Shown here piece by piece: positions 1 to 7,284 of a stretch of DNA of 23,264 nt; position 1 is the first letter of the stretch; each line of letters begins with the position of its first letter. A program made the position numbers and the translations under genes. The notes under the pieces were generated by a model. The model was not told the DNA's origin, searched no databases, and saw nothing but the letters and a program-made list of their open reading frames with translations. This DNA comes from CAYLHB01 sp041908795 (GTDB lineage Bacteria > Patescibacteriota > Minisyncoccia > Phycocordibacterales > UBA12088). The stretch lies in the NCBI GenBank assembly GCA_041908795.1, contig JAYRER010000033.1, positions 1-23,264 on the forward strand. Reading direction: 5' to 3'.

Positions 1-67
1 AGACCTATGCGCTCTCGCTCGCGTATATCGATGTGTGTGTACATATGTACCTATACTACCGTGCAGT

Positions 68-1024
68 TCAAAGTTGAGAGCAGCACTTAAAAAAATTGAC
101 AAAAGCGTCAAGAATGCCGACATCACTCACTGATGCAGTTGCAGAGCCCGTGGTAGAGTCAGAATCAGCTAGCATGAGTACGAAGTAGGCACCCACCAAC
201 GAGAACGCAACGAGAGCTACTGCCGCAAGGACACGAAAACCGCTCACACCAAGTTTTCTCGATGTACCCTCCTCTACTTCCGCCACAGAGTAGGGCCTGA
301 TTTCAGAATTGCGTCCGTATGCTGAACGATTCTTGTCATACACAGCACGTGAGGACAGCCTTACACTATGCGGACGTAACGGTGAAAGCACTACACCGTC
401 TAGGGACTCGCGTCGAGTTGAGACTCCTGCACGGCGCACGTTTCCTCCGCGAGTTCTTGACTGTATTCCTTCAAATGACTCTTGGTATCGCATCTTTGGA
501 GTGACCGCAATTGGAGCATCCCTAAAGCGAGTTACTTTGTAAGGTTCCGGATTCAACGGGCGCACATCATCATAAAATAATGGCTTATCTCGCTCATACG
601 AGACATCCATAGAACTCATAAGAGCGTCCTGGTGTAGTTTCCTTTCTATCTCAAGCCTCGTCGGCATCCTCGTCATGGCAAAATCCTCGAGTGGAACCGG
701 CCGCATGTCTGCGCGATGAGATACAGAATTATCTGATACACATCGTTCAGACAGTTGTGTACCGTTACTAGCTGCTCCCTCGGTGCATTCTTCAACATGT
801 GTAGCAACTACGGGCTTCCCCAGATCTCGCCACTGTCGCTCAACTTCAGCACGGTGATTAAGTAGTGAGGAACGATTTACATACCAAGTCCTTCCGACAA
901 GACGAGCGTCCACCTTACCTCCACGACACAGCTGACCAACATAGTCTTTTGTATAGTGCAACTCACTCGCCGCTCGCTTCGACGAGATATACAAAACGTC
1001 ATTGAATTTAATTTCTTCCTCCAT
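68..1024 (-). CDS. HTH-domain protein with C-terminal membrane anchor
   Basis: A 318-residue protein of unknown role. Residues about 11-55 form a MerR/excisionase-type helix-turn-helix (pattern YISSKRAASELHYTKDY, then GQLCRGGKVDARLVGRTWYV), the class that reads DNA with a wing ending in a conserved Gly-Arg-x-Trp-Tyr-Val. A long, charged, probably disordered linker follows (about 56-260), then one strongly hydrophobic segment (about 264-286) and a short Ser/Thr-rich tail. This HTH-linker-TM plan recurs in Parcubacteria, which suggests a membrane-tethered regulator, but no target is visible. The reading frame extends upstream to a GTG at 1084. I chose ATG at 1024 because the HTH begins right after it and an AAGGG lies just before it; the upstream 20 residues look like non-protein sequence. 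Last gene of the leftmost minus-strand run; stop is TGA. Confidence 0.75.
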   Translation of the reverse strand: MEEEIKFNDVLYISSKRAASELHYTKDYVGQLCRGGKVDARLVGRTWYVNRSSLLNHRAEVERQWRDLGKPVVATHVEECTEGAASNGTQLSERCVSDNSVSHRADMRPVPLEDFAMTRMPTRLEIERKLHQDALMSSMDVSYERDKPLFYDDVRPLNPEPYKVTRFRDAPIAVTPKMRYQESFEGIQSRTRGGNVRRAGVSTRRESLDGVVLSPLRPHSVRLSSRAVYDKNRSAYGRNSEIRPYSVAEVEEGTSRKLGVSGFRVLAAVALVAFSLVGAYFVLMLADSDSTTGSATASVSDVGILDAFVNFFKCCSQL

Positions 1025-1377
1025 ACCCTTAGTAGACCGCGTTGCCAAGATAGCACTAGTACATGTTGTGGAAACACGATACACCCAGATTCAGTCAAAG
1101 GATAGATTAGTTTGAAATAGATGTAGTAAAGGAAAAATGCTTACCTTTAGAAGAAGAAGCGCCAGCATATTTCCATACATGAATTTACCGTCACCTCGTG
1201 CAAGATAGACATCAAGCACTATGTCATTAAATAACACATTTTTTCGATAAAGATAGCCGGTTTTTTGCCATAACCACTATGCCCTTAAGAAGTACTTAAG
1301 GGCAGCTAATACGAGTCAGTAGAAATATACGATGCCTACATTCTGACTAATACCCAAGAATGAAATACGCTTTTTAC
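1025..1377. other. Intergenic stretch between gatB and the HTH/TM gene
   Basis: About 350 bases with no convincing gene. It holds a 10-bp perfect inverted repeat at 1280-1304. On the minus strand a frame from GTG 1237 to TGA 1091 encodes 48 residues with a hydrophobic middle, but it has no Shine-Dalgarno and no recognisable motif, so I do not call it a gene. The DNA is AT-rich compared with the region to the right of 2580. The promoter of the HTH/TM gene should lie here, but I see no clear -35/-10 pair. Confidence 0.5.
1280..1304. repeat. 10-bp inverted repeat downstream of gatB
   Basis: TGCCCTTAAG and CTTAAGGGCA flank the 5-base loop AAGTA, a perfect hairpin about 75 bases past the gatB stop. 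There is no T-run on either strand directly after it, so it is not a canonical intrinsic terminator. It could be an mRNA 3'-end stabiliser for gatB or an operator for the HTH/TM gene downstream. Confidence 0.7.
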
Positions 1378-2799
1378 CTAACCGCCGTACGTAAGTTGCT
1401 TTTTAATGATCTTCTGAACAAGTACAGGGTTTGCAGCTCCTTTTGAAGCTTTCATCACTTGCCCAACAAGATACTGGAGTGCGCTTTCCTTTCCACTTTT
1501 CACTTCGTCAACCACAGAAACATAATTCAACAAAATATCTATAACTAGTTTAGTAATTTCGTCTTCCCCTGAGTTTTGAAATAGTCCATACTTTTCCGTA
1601 ATCCTCTTAACTGAACCACCTTCATCAAGCCACCTTGAAAGGATGTCTTTTGCACCTCTAGAAGATACTGCTCCCTCAGTGACTAGAACGATCAACTCAG
1701 CATACTCTTCCGAGGATAGCTCTTCAATGCTCTTACCTTTATATTCCGGTGTGTTGATTAGTCCAAGCAAATCAGTTGTAAGGTAGTTAGCAGCTGTTCT
1801 TCTGTAGCCTACTGGCAAAAGATCACACACCTTTTCAAAAAAAGCTCCGAGGGTCACGTCTTGTACTAATGTTTCGACTGCAGACTTTGTAATACCAAGT
1901 TCCTCGAGATAACGATTTCTTCGACTCCATGGAAGCTCAGGCAGTGTGGCACCCAGAGCATTTCCGTCCCACTCTTTCACGAGACTTCTCACTACCTTCG
2001 GGAGGTCGGGGTCAGGAAAATACCGATAGTCATGTGACTCTTCTTTAGACCTCTGCGCAAACGTCTTTTGACGTGCTTCGTCCCAACCTCTTGTCTCTTG
2101 TACCACCTTCTCCCCCTTTTCAATAAGTTCTATTTGTCTCTTCGTCTCAAAGCGTATGGCACCTTCGACTGCCCTAAATGAGTTGAGGTTTTTAACTTCC
2201 ACTTTTGTGCCAAGAATTGCGCTAGATGACACGGATACATTTGCCTCCACCCGCATTTCACCCTTTTCGAGATTAGCATTGCTTGCTTCAACATACCTAA
2301 GCAAGTTTCTTAGTTCTCGTGCAAACGAGACTGCCTCTTCTGGTGTATGGATTTCTGGTTCAGTAACAAGCTCCATGAGTGGCACACCTGCTCTGTTAAA
2401 GTCAACAAGTGTCCCCTCTTCTCCGTGAGAAGACCTTGCAGTGTCTTCTTCAAGATGTACACGAGTTACTGTGACGCCTTGGATGCTTCCGTGTGAAACA
2501 AAAGGATACTGAAATTGGCTAATCTGATAGTTCTTAGGTATATCAGGGTAAAAGTAGTTTTTGCGATCAAACTCACTATAGTCAGCAAGCTCGCCGCCGA
2601 GCGCGGTACCTACGCGGAGCACGTGCTCAACGGCCTGCGCGTTAACGGCGGGCAATGTTCCCGGATGTCCCATACAAACGGGACAGACGTGCCAATTGGG
2701 CCTGCTTTCATCAGGGTCATTCCTGCACGCGCAAAACATCTTCGTGCGGGTGCGGAGCTCCGCATGTATCTCCAAACCGATGGTCGGGACGAGTTGCAT
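1378..2799 (-). CDS. gatB: Asp-tRNA(Asn)/Glu-tRNA(Gln) amidotransferase subunit B
   Basis: GatB is the kinase/transamidase partner of GatCAB, which converts misacylated Glu-tRNA(Gln) or Asp-tRNA(Asn) to the correct aminoacyl-tRNA in the cytoplasm. The 473-residue length is normal. Visible signatures: GLEIHAEL near the N-terminus, four cysteines of the zinc site (C23, C25, C39, C42), the family signature DFNRAGVPLMELVTEPE at about 133-149, DYRYFPDPDLP in the middle, and a C-terminal YqeY-like tRNA-binding domain ending VLVQKIIKKQL. The frame opens at a GTG at 2823; I prefer ATG 2799 because the conserved domain starts directly after it and a -10-like TATGCT sits 6 bases upstream. gatA and gatC are not in the window. 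Odd: GC content drops abruptly at about residue 73 (position 2580) from roughly 60% to roughly 40%. Confidence 0.97.
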   Translation of the reverse strand: MQLVPTIGLEIHAELRTRTKMFCACRNDPDESRPNWHVCPVCMGHPGTLPAVNAQAVEHVLRVGTALGGELADYSEFDRKNYFYPDIPKNYQISQFQYPFVSHGSIQGVTVTRVHLEEDTARSSHGEEGTLVDFNRAGVPLMELVTEPEIHTPEEAVSFARELRNLLRYVEASNANLEKGEMRVEANVSVSSSAILGTKVEVKNLNSFRAVEGAIRFETKRQIELIEKGEKVVQETRGWDEARQKTFAQRSKEESHDYRYFPDPDLPKVVRSLVKEWDGNALGATLPELPWSRRNRYLEELGITKSAVETLVQDVTLGAFFEKVCDLLPVGYRRTAANYLTTDLLGLINTPEYKGKSIEELSSEEYAELIVLVTEGAVSSRGAKDILSRWLDEGGSVKRITEKYGLFQNSGEDEITKLVIDILLNYVSVVDEVKSGKESALQYLVGQVMKASKGAANPVLVQKIIKKQLTYGG

Positions 2800-2805
2800 G
2801 CGCGA

Positions 2806-2834
2806 AGCATACAATGAAGACACGGCCGACGCAA
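2806..2834 (-). promoter_or_regulatory. Candidate gatB promoter giving a leaderless mRNA
   Basis: On the minus strand TTGCGT (2834-2829), a 17-base spacer and TATGCT (2811-2806) are followed by exactly 6 bases and the ATG at 2799. Transcription would start at or one base before the start codon. No Shine-Dalgarno is present. The same -35 hexamer occurs in front of the tRNA-Ile gene. Confidence 0.45.
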
Positions 2835-2896
2835 TGCTACCCGCTTAAGTCTTGGTGGGTACAACGCACACCCTCACGCGAAGGGGCGCAGACCCT

Positions 2897-3877
2897 CTAT
2901 TTTGATGCACCCGCCGCTAGCCATATTGAGAGTGCGGTACGTAAACTATTGAGCAAAGTTTCATCGAGGATACTTACCACTAAGGGGCGAACGCCTGTGC
3001 GCTCCTCAAATGCCGCACACGCATCCTTCACCTGCTCTTCACTTGTAACGTCAGATTTCGTCAGCACGATGCACTCCGGCTTTTGTTCAAGGTCACCAAA
3101 CATAGCAAGCTCCTCGCGCACTGTGTCGTATGCGCCAAGCATGTCTTCATTCTCAAAAGAAACGCAATGTAAAACAAATCTCGTGCGAGCGAGGTGTCGA
3201 AGGAACTTATGGCCGAGACCCCTTCCTTGCGAGGCACCCTCGATAAGTCCCGGGATATCTGCGAGCACATACCCGTGAAAGTCGCCAAGATTCGGATCGA
3301 GAGTTGTGAACGGGTATGCGGCCACTTTCGCGCGCGCTCTCGTCAGCTCATTGAGGAGGCTCGACTTTCCCGCATTCGGGAGGCCGACAAACCCCACGTC
3401 GGCGATGATACGCAGCTCAACATGGAACACACCCTCCTCTCCCGCCTCGCCCGAGGTGCACTCTTGCGGGGTGGTGTTCTCGGGACTCTTGAAATGTGCA
3501 TTGCCGAATCCTCCTGCGCCACCGCGCAAGAGTACGACACGCTCATCGTCACGCAGAAGTTCCATGCGAGTGCCGGTTGCAGTGTTCGTCACCACCGCCC
3601 CGAGGGGTAGCGGGATGAGCACGTCGTCGCCATCGGCGCCATGCCTATGTGAAGCGCCACCGTCTTCGCCGCGTTCCGCTCTGAAGTGTGGCCTGTGTGC
3701 GTGCTTGGCGAGCACATTGAGGTCTCGTACCGCTACCGCGATGACATCCCCGCCCCGTCCACCATCTCCTCCCGATGGGCCGCCCTTTGGAATGTACTTC
3801 TCCCTGCGCCACCGCACCACGCCATCTCCACCGTCGCCGGCGTTCGCATGAAATGTGAGCTCATCTACAAATGCCAT
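2897..3877 (-). CDS. obg: Obg-family GTPase (ribosome assembly)
   Basis: Obg/CgtA is a large-subunit (50S) assembly GTPase. The 326-residue protein has the glycine-rich Obg fold (about 1-155, with repeated GDGGDG/GGDGGRGGD motifs) and a P-loop GTPase domain: G1 GLPNAGKSS (165-173), G2 region YPFTTLDPNLG (188-198), G3 DIPG (207-210), G4 TKSD (273-276), and a G5-like VSILDE (301-306). It ends soon after the G domain, so the optional C-terminal OCT domain of longer homologues is absent, which is usual for compact genomes. ATG 3877 lies 3 bases after the stop of the upstream membrane-protein gene, with no Shine-Dalgarno, so translation is probably coupled. GC-rich (about 60%), like most of the window. 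Confidence 0.97.
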   Translation of the reverse strand: MAFVDELTFHANAGDGGDGVVRWRREKYIPKGGPSGGDGGRGGDVIAVAVRDLNVLAKHAHRPHFRAERGEDGGASHRHGADGDDVLIPLPLGAVVTNTATGTRMELLRDDERVVLLRGGAGGFGNAHFKSPENTTPQECTSGEAGEEGVFHVELRIIADVGFVGLPNAGKSSLLNELTRARAKVAAYPFTTLDPNLGDFHGYVLADIPGLIEGASQGRGLGHKFLRHLARTRFVLHCVSFENEDMLGAYDTVREELAMFGDLEQKPECIVLTKSDVTSEEQVKDACAAFEERTGVRPLVVSILDETLLNSLRTALSIWLAAGASK

Positions 3878-3880
3878 ACG

Positions 3881-4216
3881 CTACGAGAGGAGCTTACTCC
3901 CAAGCGTGCTCGCAGTGGAAACTATGAGTGAGCCAACGAGAGCCGCAAGGAACCCCTCCACATGAAATCCGGGCACAAGTCCCGCAACGCCCCAAAACAG
4001 GAGTGCATTGAGTATGAAGTAAAACAAACCTAGTGTGAGCACAGTGACGGGGAGCGTCAGAATGACAAGTATCGGCTTCACCACAAGGTTGAGAAGGCCA
4101 AGCACCAACGCCGCCGCGAGGGCAACATAGAAGCTCTCCACACCGATTTCAGGCACAAGGTAGGCCGAAAAAAGCAGTGCGAACGCGGTAATGAGAAGTC
4201 GAGCGATGATACTCAT
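3881..4216 (-). CDS. Phage_holin_4_2 (PF04020)-like membrane protein
   Basis: A 111-residue, almost wholly hydrophobic protein with four predicted membrane segments (about 5-24, 30-51, 56-78, 85-108). The pattern NLVVKPILVILTLPVTVLTLG followed by FILNALLFW and PGFHVEGFLAALVGSLIV matches what I know of the PF04020 family (YvlD-like). Despite the family name, these chromosomal proteins are widespread in bacteria and there is no phage context here; function unknown. Its TAG stop is 3 bases before obg, so the two form an operon. A promoter-like TTGCAT-17-TAGGGT lies 6 bases upstream of the ATG, with two small palindromes next to the -35. Confidence 0.85.
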   Translation of the reverse strand: MSIIARLLITAFALLFSAYLVPEIGVESFYVALAAALVLGLLNLVVKPILVILTLPVTVLTLGLFYFILNALLFWGVAGLVPGFHVEGFLAALVGSLIVSTASTLGSKLLS

Positions 4217-4222
4217 ACCCTC

Positions 4223-4251
4223 ACCCTACCGATAAGTGAGTCACTATGCAA
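4223..4251 (-). promoter_or_regulatory. Candidate promoter of the holin-4-like/obg operon
   Basis: On the minus strand TTGCAT (4251-4246), a 17-base spacer and TAGGGT (4228-4223) precede the ATG at 4216 by 6 bases, which again predicts a leaderless message. The hexamers are weak matches to sigma-70 consensus; the call rests on spacing and on the repeated pattern in the window. Confidence 0.35.
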
Positions 4252-4261
4252 GTGATCTCAC
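4235..4261. promoter_or_regulatory. Paired palindromic sites in the divergent promoter region
   Basis: AGTGAGTCACT (4235-4245) and GTGATCTCAC (4252-4261) are both palindromes built on a GTGA half-site and flank the predicted -35 of the minus-strand operon. They could bind a dimeric regulator controlling either or both divergent genes. Short palindromes occur by chance, so this is suggestive only. Confidence 0.3.
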
Positions 4262-4308
4262 ACATGCTACCCTACCGCAAGATGGAAAGTGTGTGATGGA
4301 GGTACTTC

Positions 4309-4773
4309 ATGGAAGCACATGCCGATAGGACTTCGTGGGTGGAAATGGTGGTATCGCTGTGCCAAGGACGATGCTACGAATTTGCCGTTGCGGTTGCTCG
4401 TGGGACAGGGTATCCACTGCGAGGTATTTTCATGGGAGGAGAAATTCTGCACGTAGGGGTCGTGCTACCGAATGGCAACCTGCTGGACGCGCGAGGTAAG
4501 CACAATGATGCGTACTTCCGTTCACTGTATGATGCACCACCTGACACCCTCGTATCGGTCACAGAGGAAGGACTGTTTGAGGTTCGTGCGCGAGCCGGTA
4601 TGAGTATTGATGAATGGGAACGCCTTCTCTCCTTTGCAAGAAAAAATGCAGAAGTACTCTTCCCCAACCTTCCTTGGATCAGGGGGACACAGTGTGACCG
4701 TGACCAGGGGTTTCTGGAAGAACTCGCACAGCTCTGTGCACGATACAAGATCGCACTGACTGAAATACCGTAG
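4309..4773 (+). CDS. Putative papain-like/NlpC-type cysteine hydrolase
   Basis: A 154-residue protein I cannot name. It contains GRCYEFAVAVARGTGYPL (C22), then EILHVGVVLP (H48) and NGNLLDARG (D60). A small-residue-flanked Cys in a helix followed by His and Asp on strands is the order expected of papain-like hydrolases (NlpC/P60, transglutaminase-like), and I recall similar short Cys/His/Asp proteins in phage and bacterial genomes. Substrate unknown; no signal peptide, so probably cytoplasmic. Start is well supported: GGAGG at 4298-4302, 6 bases before ATG, the clearest Shine-Dalgarno in the window. It is the only plus-strand gene in the left half, lying between two minus-strand operons. After its TAG stop the same frame stays open for 36 codons. 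Confidence 0.75.
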   Translation: MEAHADRTSWVEMVVSLCQGRCYEFAVAVARGTGYPLRGIFMGGEILHVGVVLPNGNLLDARGKHNDAYFRSLYDAPPDTLVSVTEEGLFEVRARAGMSIDEWERLLSFARKNAEVLFPNLPWIRGTQCDRDQGFLEELAQLCARYKIALTEIP

Positions 4774-4884
4774 AGCAACGGCATCAAACTTGTGCACTTA
4801 GAAGATGGTGAGGATGTACAATATGTGATCTTCGACCACGGCCGTTTTCGCACCACGAGACCGAAATACACGAAATACACTTAG
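4774..4884 (+). other. In-frame open extension after the TAG stop
   Basis: Directly after TAG 4771-4773 the frame continues for 36 sense codons with protein-like content (GIKLVHLEDGEDVQYVIFDH, then GRFRTTRPKYTKYT) and closes with TAG at 4882-4884, which abuts the terminator stem. No ATG and no Shine-Dalgarno lies inside; GTG 4792 is the only plausible internal start. It could be the tail of a longer ancestral protein cut by a nonsense mutation, a readthrough product, a coupled small gene, or a sequencing error. Confidence 0.4.
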
Positions 4885-4909
4885 CCCCGCATGCGCGGGG
4901 TTCTCCTTT
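4885..4909 (+). terminator. Intrinsic terminator of the plus-strand hydrolase gene
   Basis: CCCCGC and GCGGGG flank the 4-base loop ATGC, followed by TTCTCCTTT. The GC-only 6-bp stem with a T-rich tail fits a rho-independent terminator. It sits between two convergent genes. Confidence 0.65.
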
Positions 4910-4930
4910 GTGTACATCCACATCACGGCA

Positions 4931-6892
4931 CTACTTCGCACAAGGTGTAAGTGCTTCGAGCTTCTCGAGGTACGCGAGAAATGCGAGTACATACCCCGCA
5001 TGACTCCAAACGAGTGGTGCAGCGGAAACTGGCTCACCTGAGAACGGATCGTACTGTTCAGAAAGAAGGCCCGCGGGTGAAGCGCGCTTACCCACCCAGC
5101 GGAGACGCTCGTAGGGACTCACCAAATCCTCGAGGGTTGTGGCGCGTGCAACTTCATACTCGGCAAGCCAAAGCGTCGTGATAATCCAGGGATTGCCTAT
5201 AACATCGGCCCTCTTGAAGTACTGGTCGCCCTCGTAGCGAGCCATGCCACCCACAGGTGTCGAGAGAGTTAGTGTATCGCGCGCAAGCTCATAGGCACGC
5301 TCGAGCAAATGGTCACGTACGGGAAGAATACCGAAGCGAAAGAGGCCGTACCAGCTCGATGCGTCCACGGTCGGATCAACATCGCGCGACTGCGCAGTAT
5401 GACGTATTTGCTTCATTACCCGCCCATCCTCATGAACAAGATGTGTGAGAATGCCCGCCTTCACCTCCTCGGCCGCCGCACTCCATCGTTCATGCGCCAC
5501 CTGCTTACCCAGCAATTTCGCAAAAGCCGCGGCAGAGGTGAGTCCACCGTAGACGGTCGCCGCGGTGTAGGTGAACACCCCAAACGCATCTTCCCATAAG
5601 TTGTGGCTCGGAAGCGGGAGTCCTGTCTTTTTGTCTCGATAGCGACAAAGGAAACCCGCAGCGAGTTTAATATAGGAGTTATAAACTTTTTCAATATACT
5701 CAACGTCGCGATTTAGGAGATATTGCTCATAGAGTGATACGAGAGTAATAGCTGTTTCATCCTCTTGAATCGGTGGCTGACTCCTCCCCGCCTCTATCCA
5801 CGGGTGCCACGAACTCCCAAGTGAACCATCAGGACGAAATTTGTGGAGAAGATACCCGTGATCAGTGATGATGTTATTCAAAAAGAGGTGTAGGCGGTTG
5901 CTGGCAGTCGTATGTCCCGCATGTAAAAACGCAAGTGCAGTGTACGCCGCATCACGCGGCCAAAAATAGCAGTATGTGTCGCGGCCGTTCTGTAACAACG
6001 ATGAGTCGGAGGAGGCTATTATGGCGCCACGATTGTCCACGTGTGCACGCATTATGAGGAGTGAACGCTTGTATAAATCAAGGAGCTGCGGCTCAACATC
6101 ACACTTGGTAATCTCGCGACGGTTCACCCACGCTCTCCAGTAATCTTCCGTAGTACGTCGGAGGTGCTCCGGACCCCGCACCAACACATCTCGATGCAGC
6201 TTCTCAACATCTCTGTGGCTCTTTGCCGCACATATCCAGTATGAGAAATATGCGGTTGCGTTCGGGGCGAGCACAATACTCTTACCCACAACCGAGTCAA
6301 CGGAACCGTGTTCGATGGGTTGCTTACTTAATATACCATCCTCGGCATCCTTCCACGTTCCCTCCTTCCCCTCTATACCGGTAAGGCCTACGGCATAATC
6401 GTCGAAAACACCAGCCTCGGCATGAAGCGACACGGAAAACACACGCTTACCCTTGTAGTGTACGAGCGCATGCAGGTCGGGCGAGAAGTACGCCGTGTCA
6501 CCTCTCGCGTACTCGCTGATATGGAACTGCTGATTAAAAAAAAACTTGAGTTTCCGTGAGACAGGAGAATGGTTCACCACTCTAACTTGACGCACAAAAA
6601 TGTCTGTCTCATTGTAGACAAGATCGGTGAAGTAGATGCTGTACGCATCTGTCTTGTGACGTGCTTCAACCTCGGAAACCAAGGTGTCCGGCACGTACCT
6701 CACCGTAACTACAAAAGCTCCCCCGTCGAGCCAGCTCATGACACCATCGGTATGCACCCCAATTTTGTGACGAAGGGGCTCACCTGCATGATTCTCTTGC
6801 CCGACGCGCGGGAAAAAGAAATCACGCACTTGGCCCCACTCGTCGAGACACACGAGCATATTCCCGTTACTGAGAATCATTGAGCGCGCCAT
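4931..6892 (-). CDS. Glycoside hydrolase family 15 (glucoamylase/trehalase-like)
   Basis: A 653-residue GH15-type enzyme that would release glucose from alpha-glucans or trehalose by inversion. The N-terminal half (about 1-260) is the beta-rich domain typical of bacterial/archaeal GH15 proteins; the rest is the (alpha/alpha)6 barrel with FWPRDAAYTA (310-319), QEDETA (376-381), LWED (432-435; E434 the likely general acid) and SEQYDPFSGEP...WSHA (611-631; E612 the likely general base). No signal peptide is seen, so it probably acts on an internal glucan store. Starts 18 bases after the DUF5752-like gene and is the last gene of the glucan operon. No Shine-Dalgarno; a second ATG four codons in is possible. 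Exact substrate cannot be settled from sequence. Confidence 0.92.
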   Translation of the reverse strand: MARSMILSNGNMLVCLDEWGQVRDFFFPRVGQENHAGEPLRHKIGVHTDGVMSWLDGGAFVVTVRYVPDTLVSEVEARHKTDAYSIYFTDLVYNETDIFVRQVRVVNHSPVSRKLKFFFNQQFHISEYARGDTAYFSPDLHALVHYKGKRVFSVSLHAEAGVFDDYAVGLTGIEGKEGTWKDAEDGILSKQPIEHGSVDSVVGKSIVLAPNATAYFSYWICAAKSHRDVEKLHRDVLVRGPEHLRRTTEDYWRAWVNRREITKCDVEPQLLDLYKRSLLIMRAHVDNRGAIIASSDSSLLQNGRDTYCYFWPRDAAYTALAFLHAGHTTASNRLHLFLNNIITDHGYLLHKFRPDGSLGSSWHPWIEAGRSQPPIQEDETAITLVSLYEQYLLNRDVEYIEKVYNSYIKLAAGFLCRYRDKKTGLPLPSHNLWEDAFGVFTYTAATVYGGLTSAAAFAKLLGKQVAHERWSAAAEEVKAGILTHLVHEDGRVMKQIRHTAQSRDVDPTVDASSWYGLFRFGILPVRDHLLERAYELARDTLTLSTPVGGMARYEGDQYFKRADVIGNPWIITTLWLAEYEVARATTLEDLVSPYERLRWVGKRASPAGLLSEQYDPFSGEPVSAAPLVWSHAGYVLAFLAYLEKLEALTPCAK

Positions 6893-6910
6893 ACTATAAT
6901 TGAGAACGTA

Positions 6911-7282
6911 CTATCCGCACGCGCATGTAGTGATAGCACGAATCGCAGTCACACGGTTCTTCGCGCGACTTACCTTGTCAGCACACGCTTTGTGACCCAA
7001 CACTTCGCTTATCCACTTCGCGAAATCGTTTCCCGCACGCGTCGTGTGGTGCGCATACTGCTCGTCGGTCATATCCTCGAGCGCGGCACGCAGAGCGGCA
7101 AGATCACCCACCACCGGACCATTATTGACCCAGAAGTACTTGTCGACGGGTGCTACGGTACATTCCCCTGGACAGCAGGACCGCATCGTCTTACTTGTTG
7201 CCGGAGCCGATGCCGAAGACTTTACCCCACGCTTGGCCACAGCCTTGCCATCCTTTTTGACAGTCTTTTTCACTGTTGGCAT
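6911..7282 (-). CDS. DUF5752-like protein with basic N-terminal tail
   Basis: A 123-residue protein. Residues 1-33 are rich in Lys, Ala and Ser (starting MPTVKKTVKKDGKAVAKRG), then a Cys pair, then a compact domain (about 47-118) with DKYFWVNNGPVVGDLAALRAALEDM and, further on, HHTTRAGNDFAKWISEVLG. From memory this resembles DUF5752, a domain often found beside GH57 and GT4 genes in CPR bacteria and archaea; the match was not tested. The basic tail resembles the 25-residue Lys/Ala protein at 12565-12642 and could bind nucleic acid or an anionic surface. ATG lies 2 bases after the GH57 TAG stop, so translation is coupled. A role in glucan metabolism is suggested only by position. Confidence 0.8.
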   Translation of the reverse strand: MPTVKKTVKKDGKAVAKRGVKSSASAPATSKTMRSCCPGECTVAPVDKYFWVNNGPVVGDLAALRAALEDMTDEQYAHHTTRAGNDFAKWISEVLGHKACADKVSRAKNRVTAIRAITTCACG

Positions 7283-7284
7283 AT

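Noticed and set aside
1..67. Possible gene or RNA at the left edge
   Set aside because: Only simple TG-rich sequence and no frame or fold that I can support.
1091..1237. A possible 48-residue hydrophobic protein on the minus strand upstream of the HTH/TM gene
   Set aside because: GTG start without ribosome site and no recognisable motif; open frames this short are common by chance.
2655..3278. A 207-codon plus-strand frame across the gatB-obg junction
   Set aside because: Antisense to two clearly conserved genes; composition is low-complexity Ser/Arg/Cys as expected of a shadow.
3881..4216. Reading the holin-named membrane protein as evidence of a prophage
   Set aside because: The PF04020 name is historical; the gene is coupled to obg and there are no other phage genes.
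4771..4773. General reassignment of TAG to an amino acid
   Set aside because: TAG is the natural end of GH57, secA, infC, the holin-4-like gene, the flippase and the 17817 gene, all of normal length.
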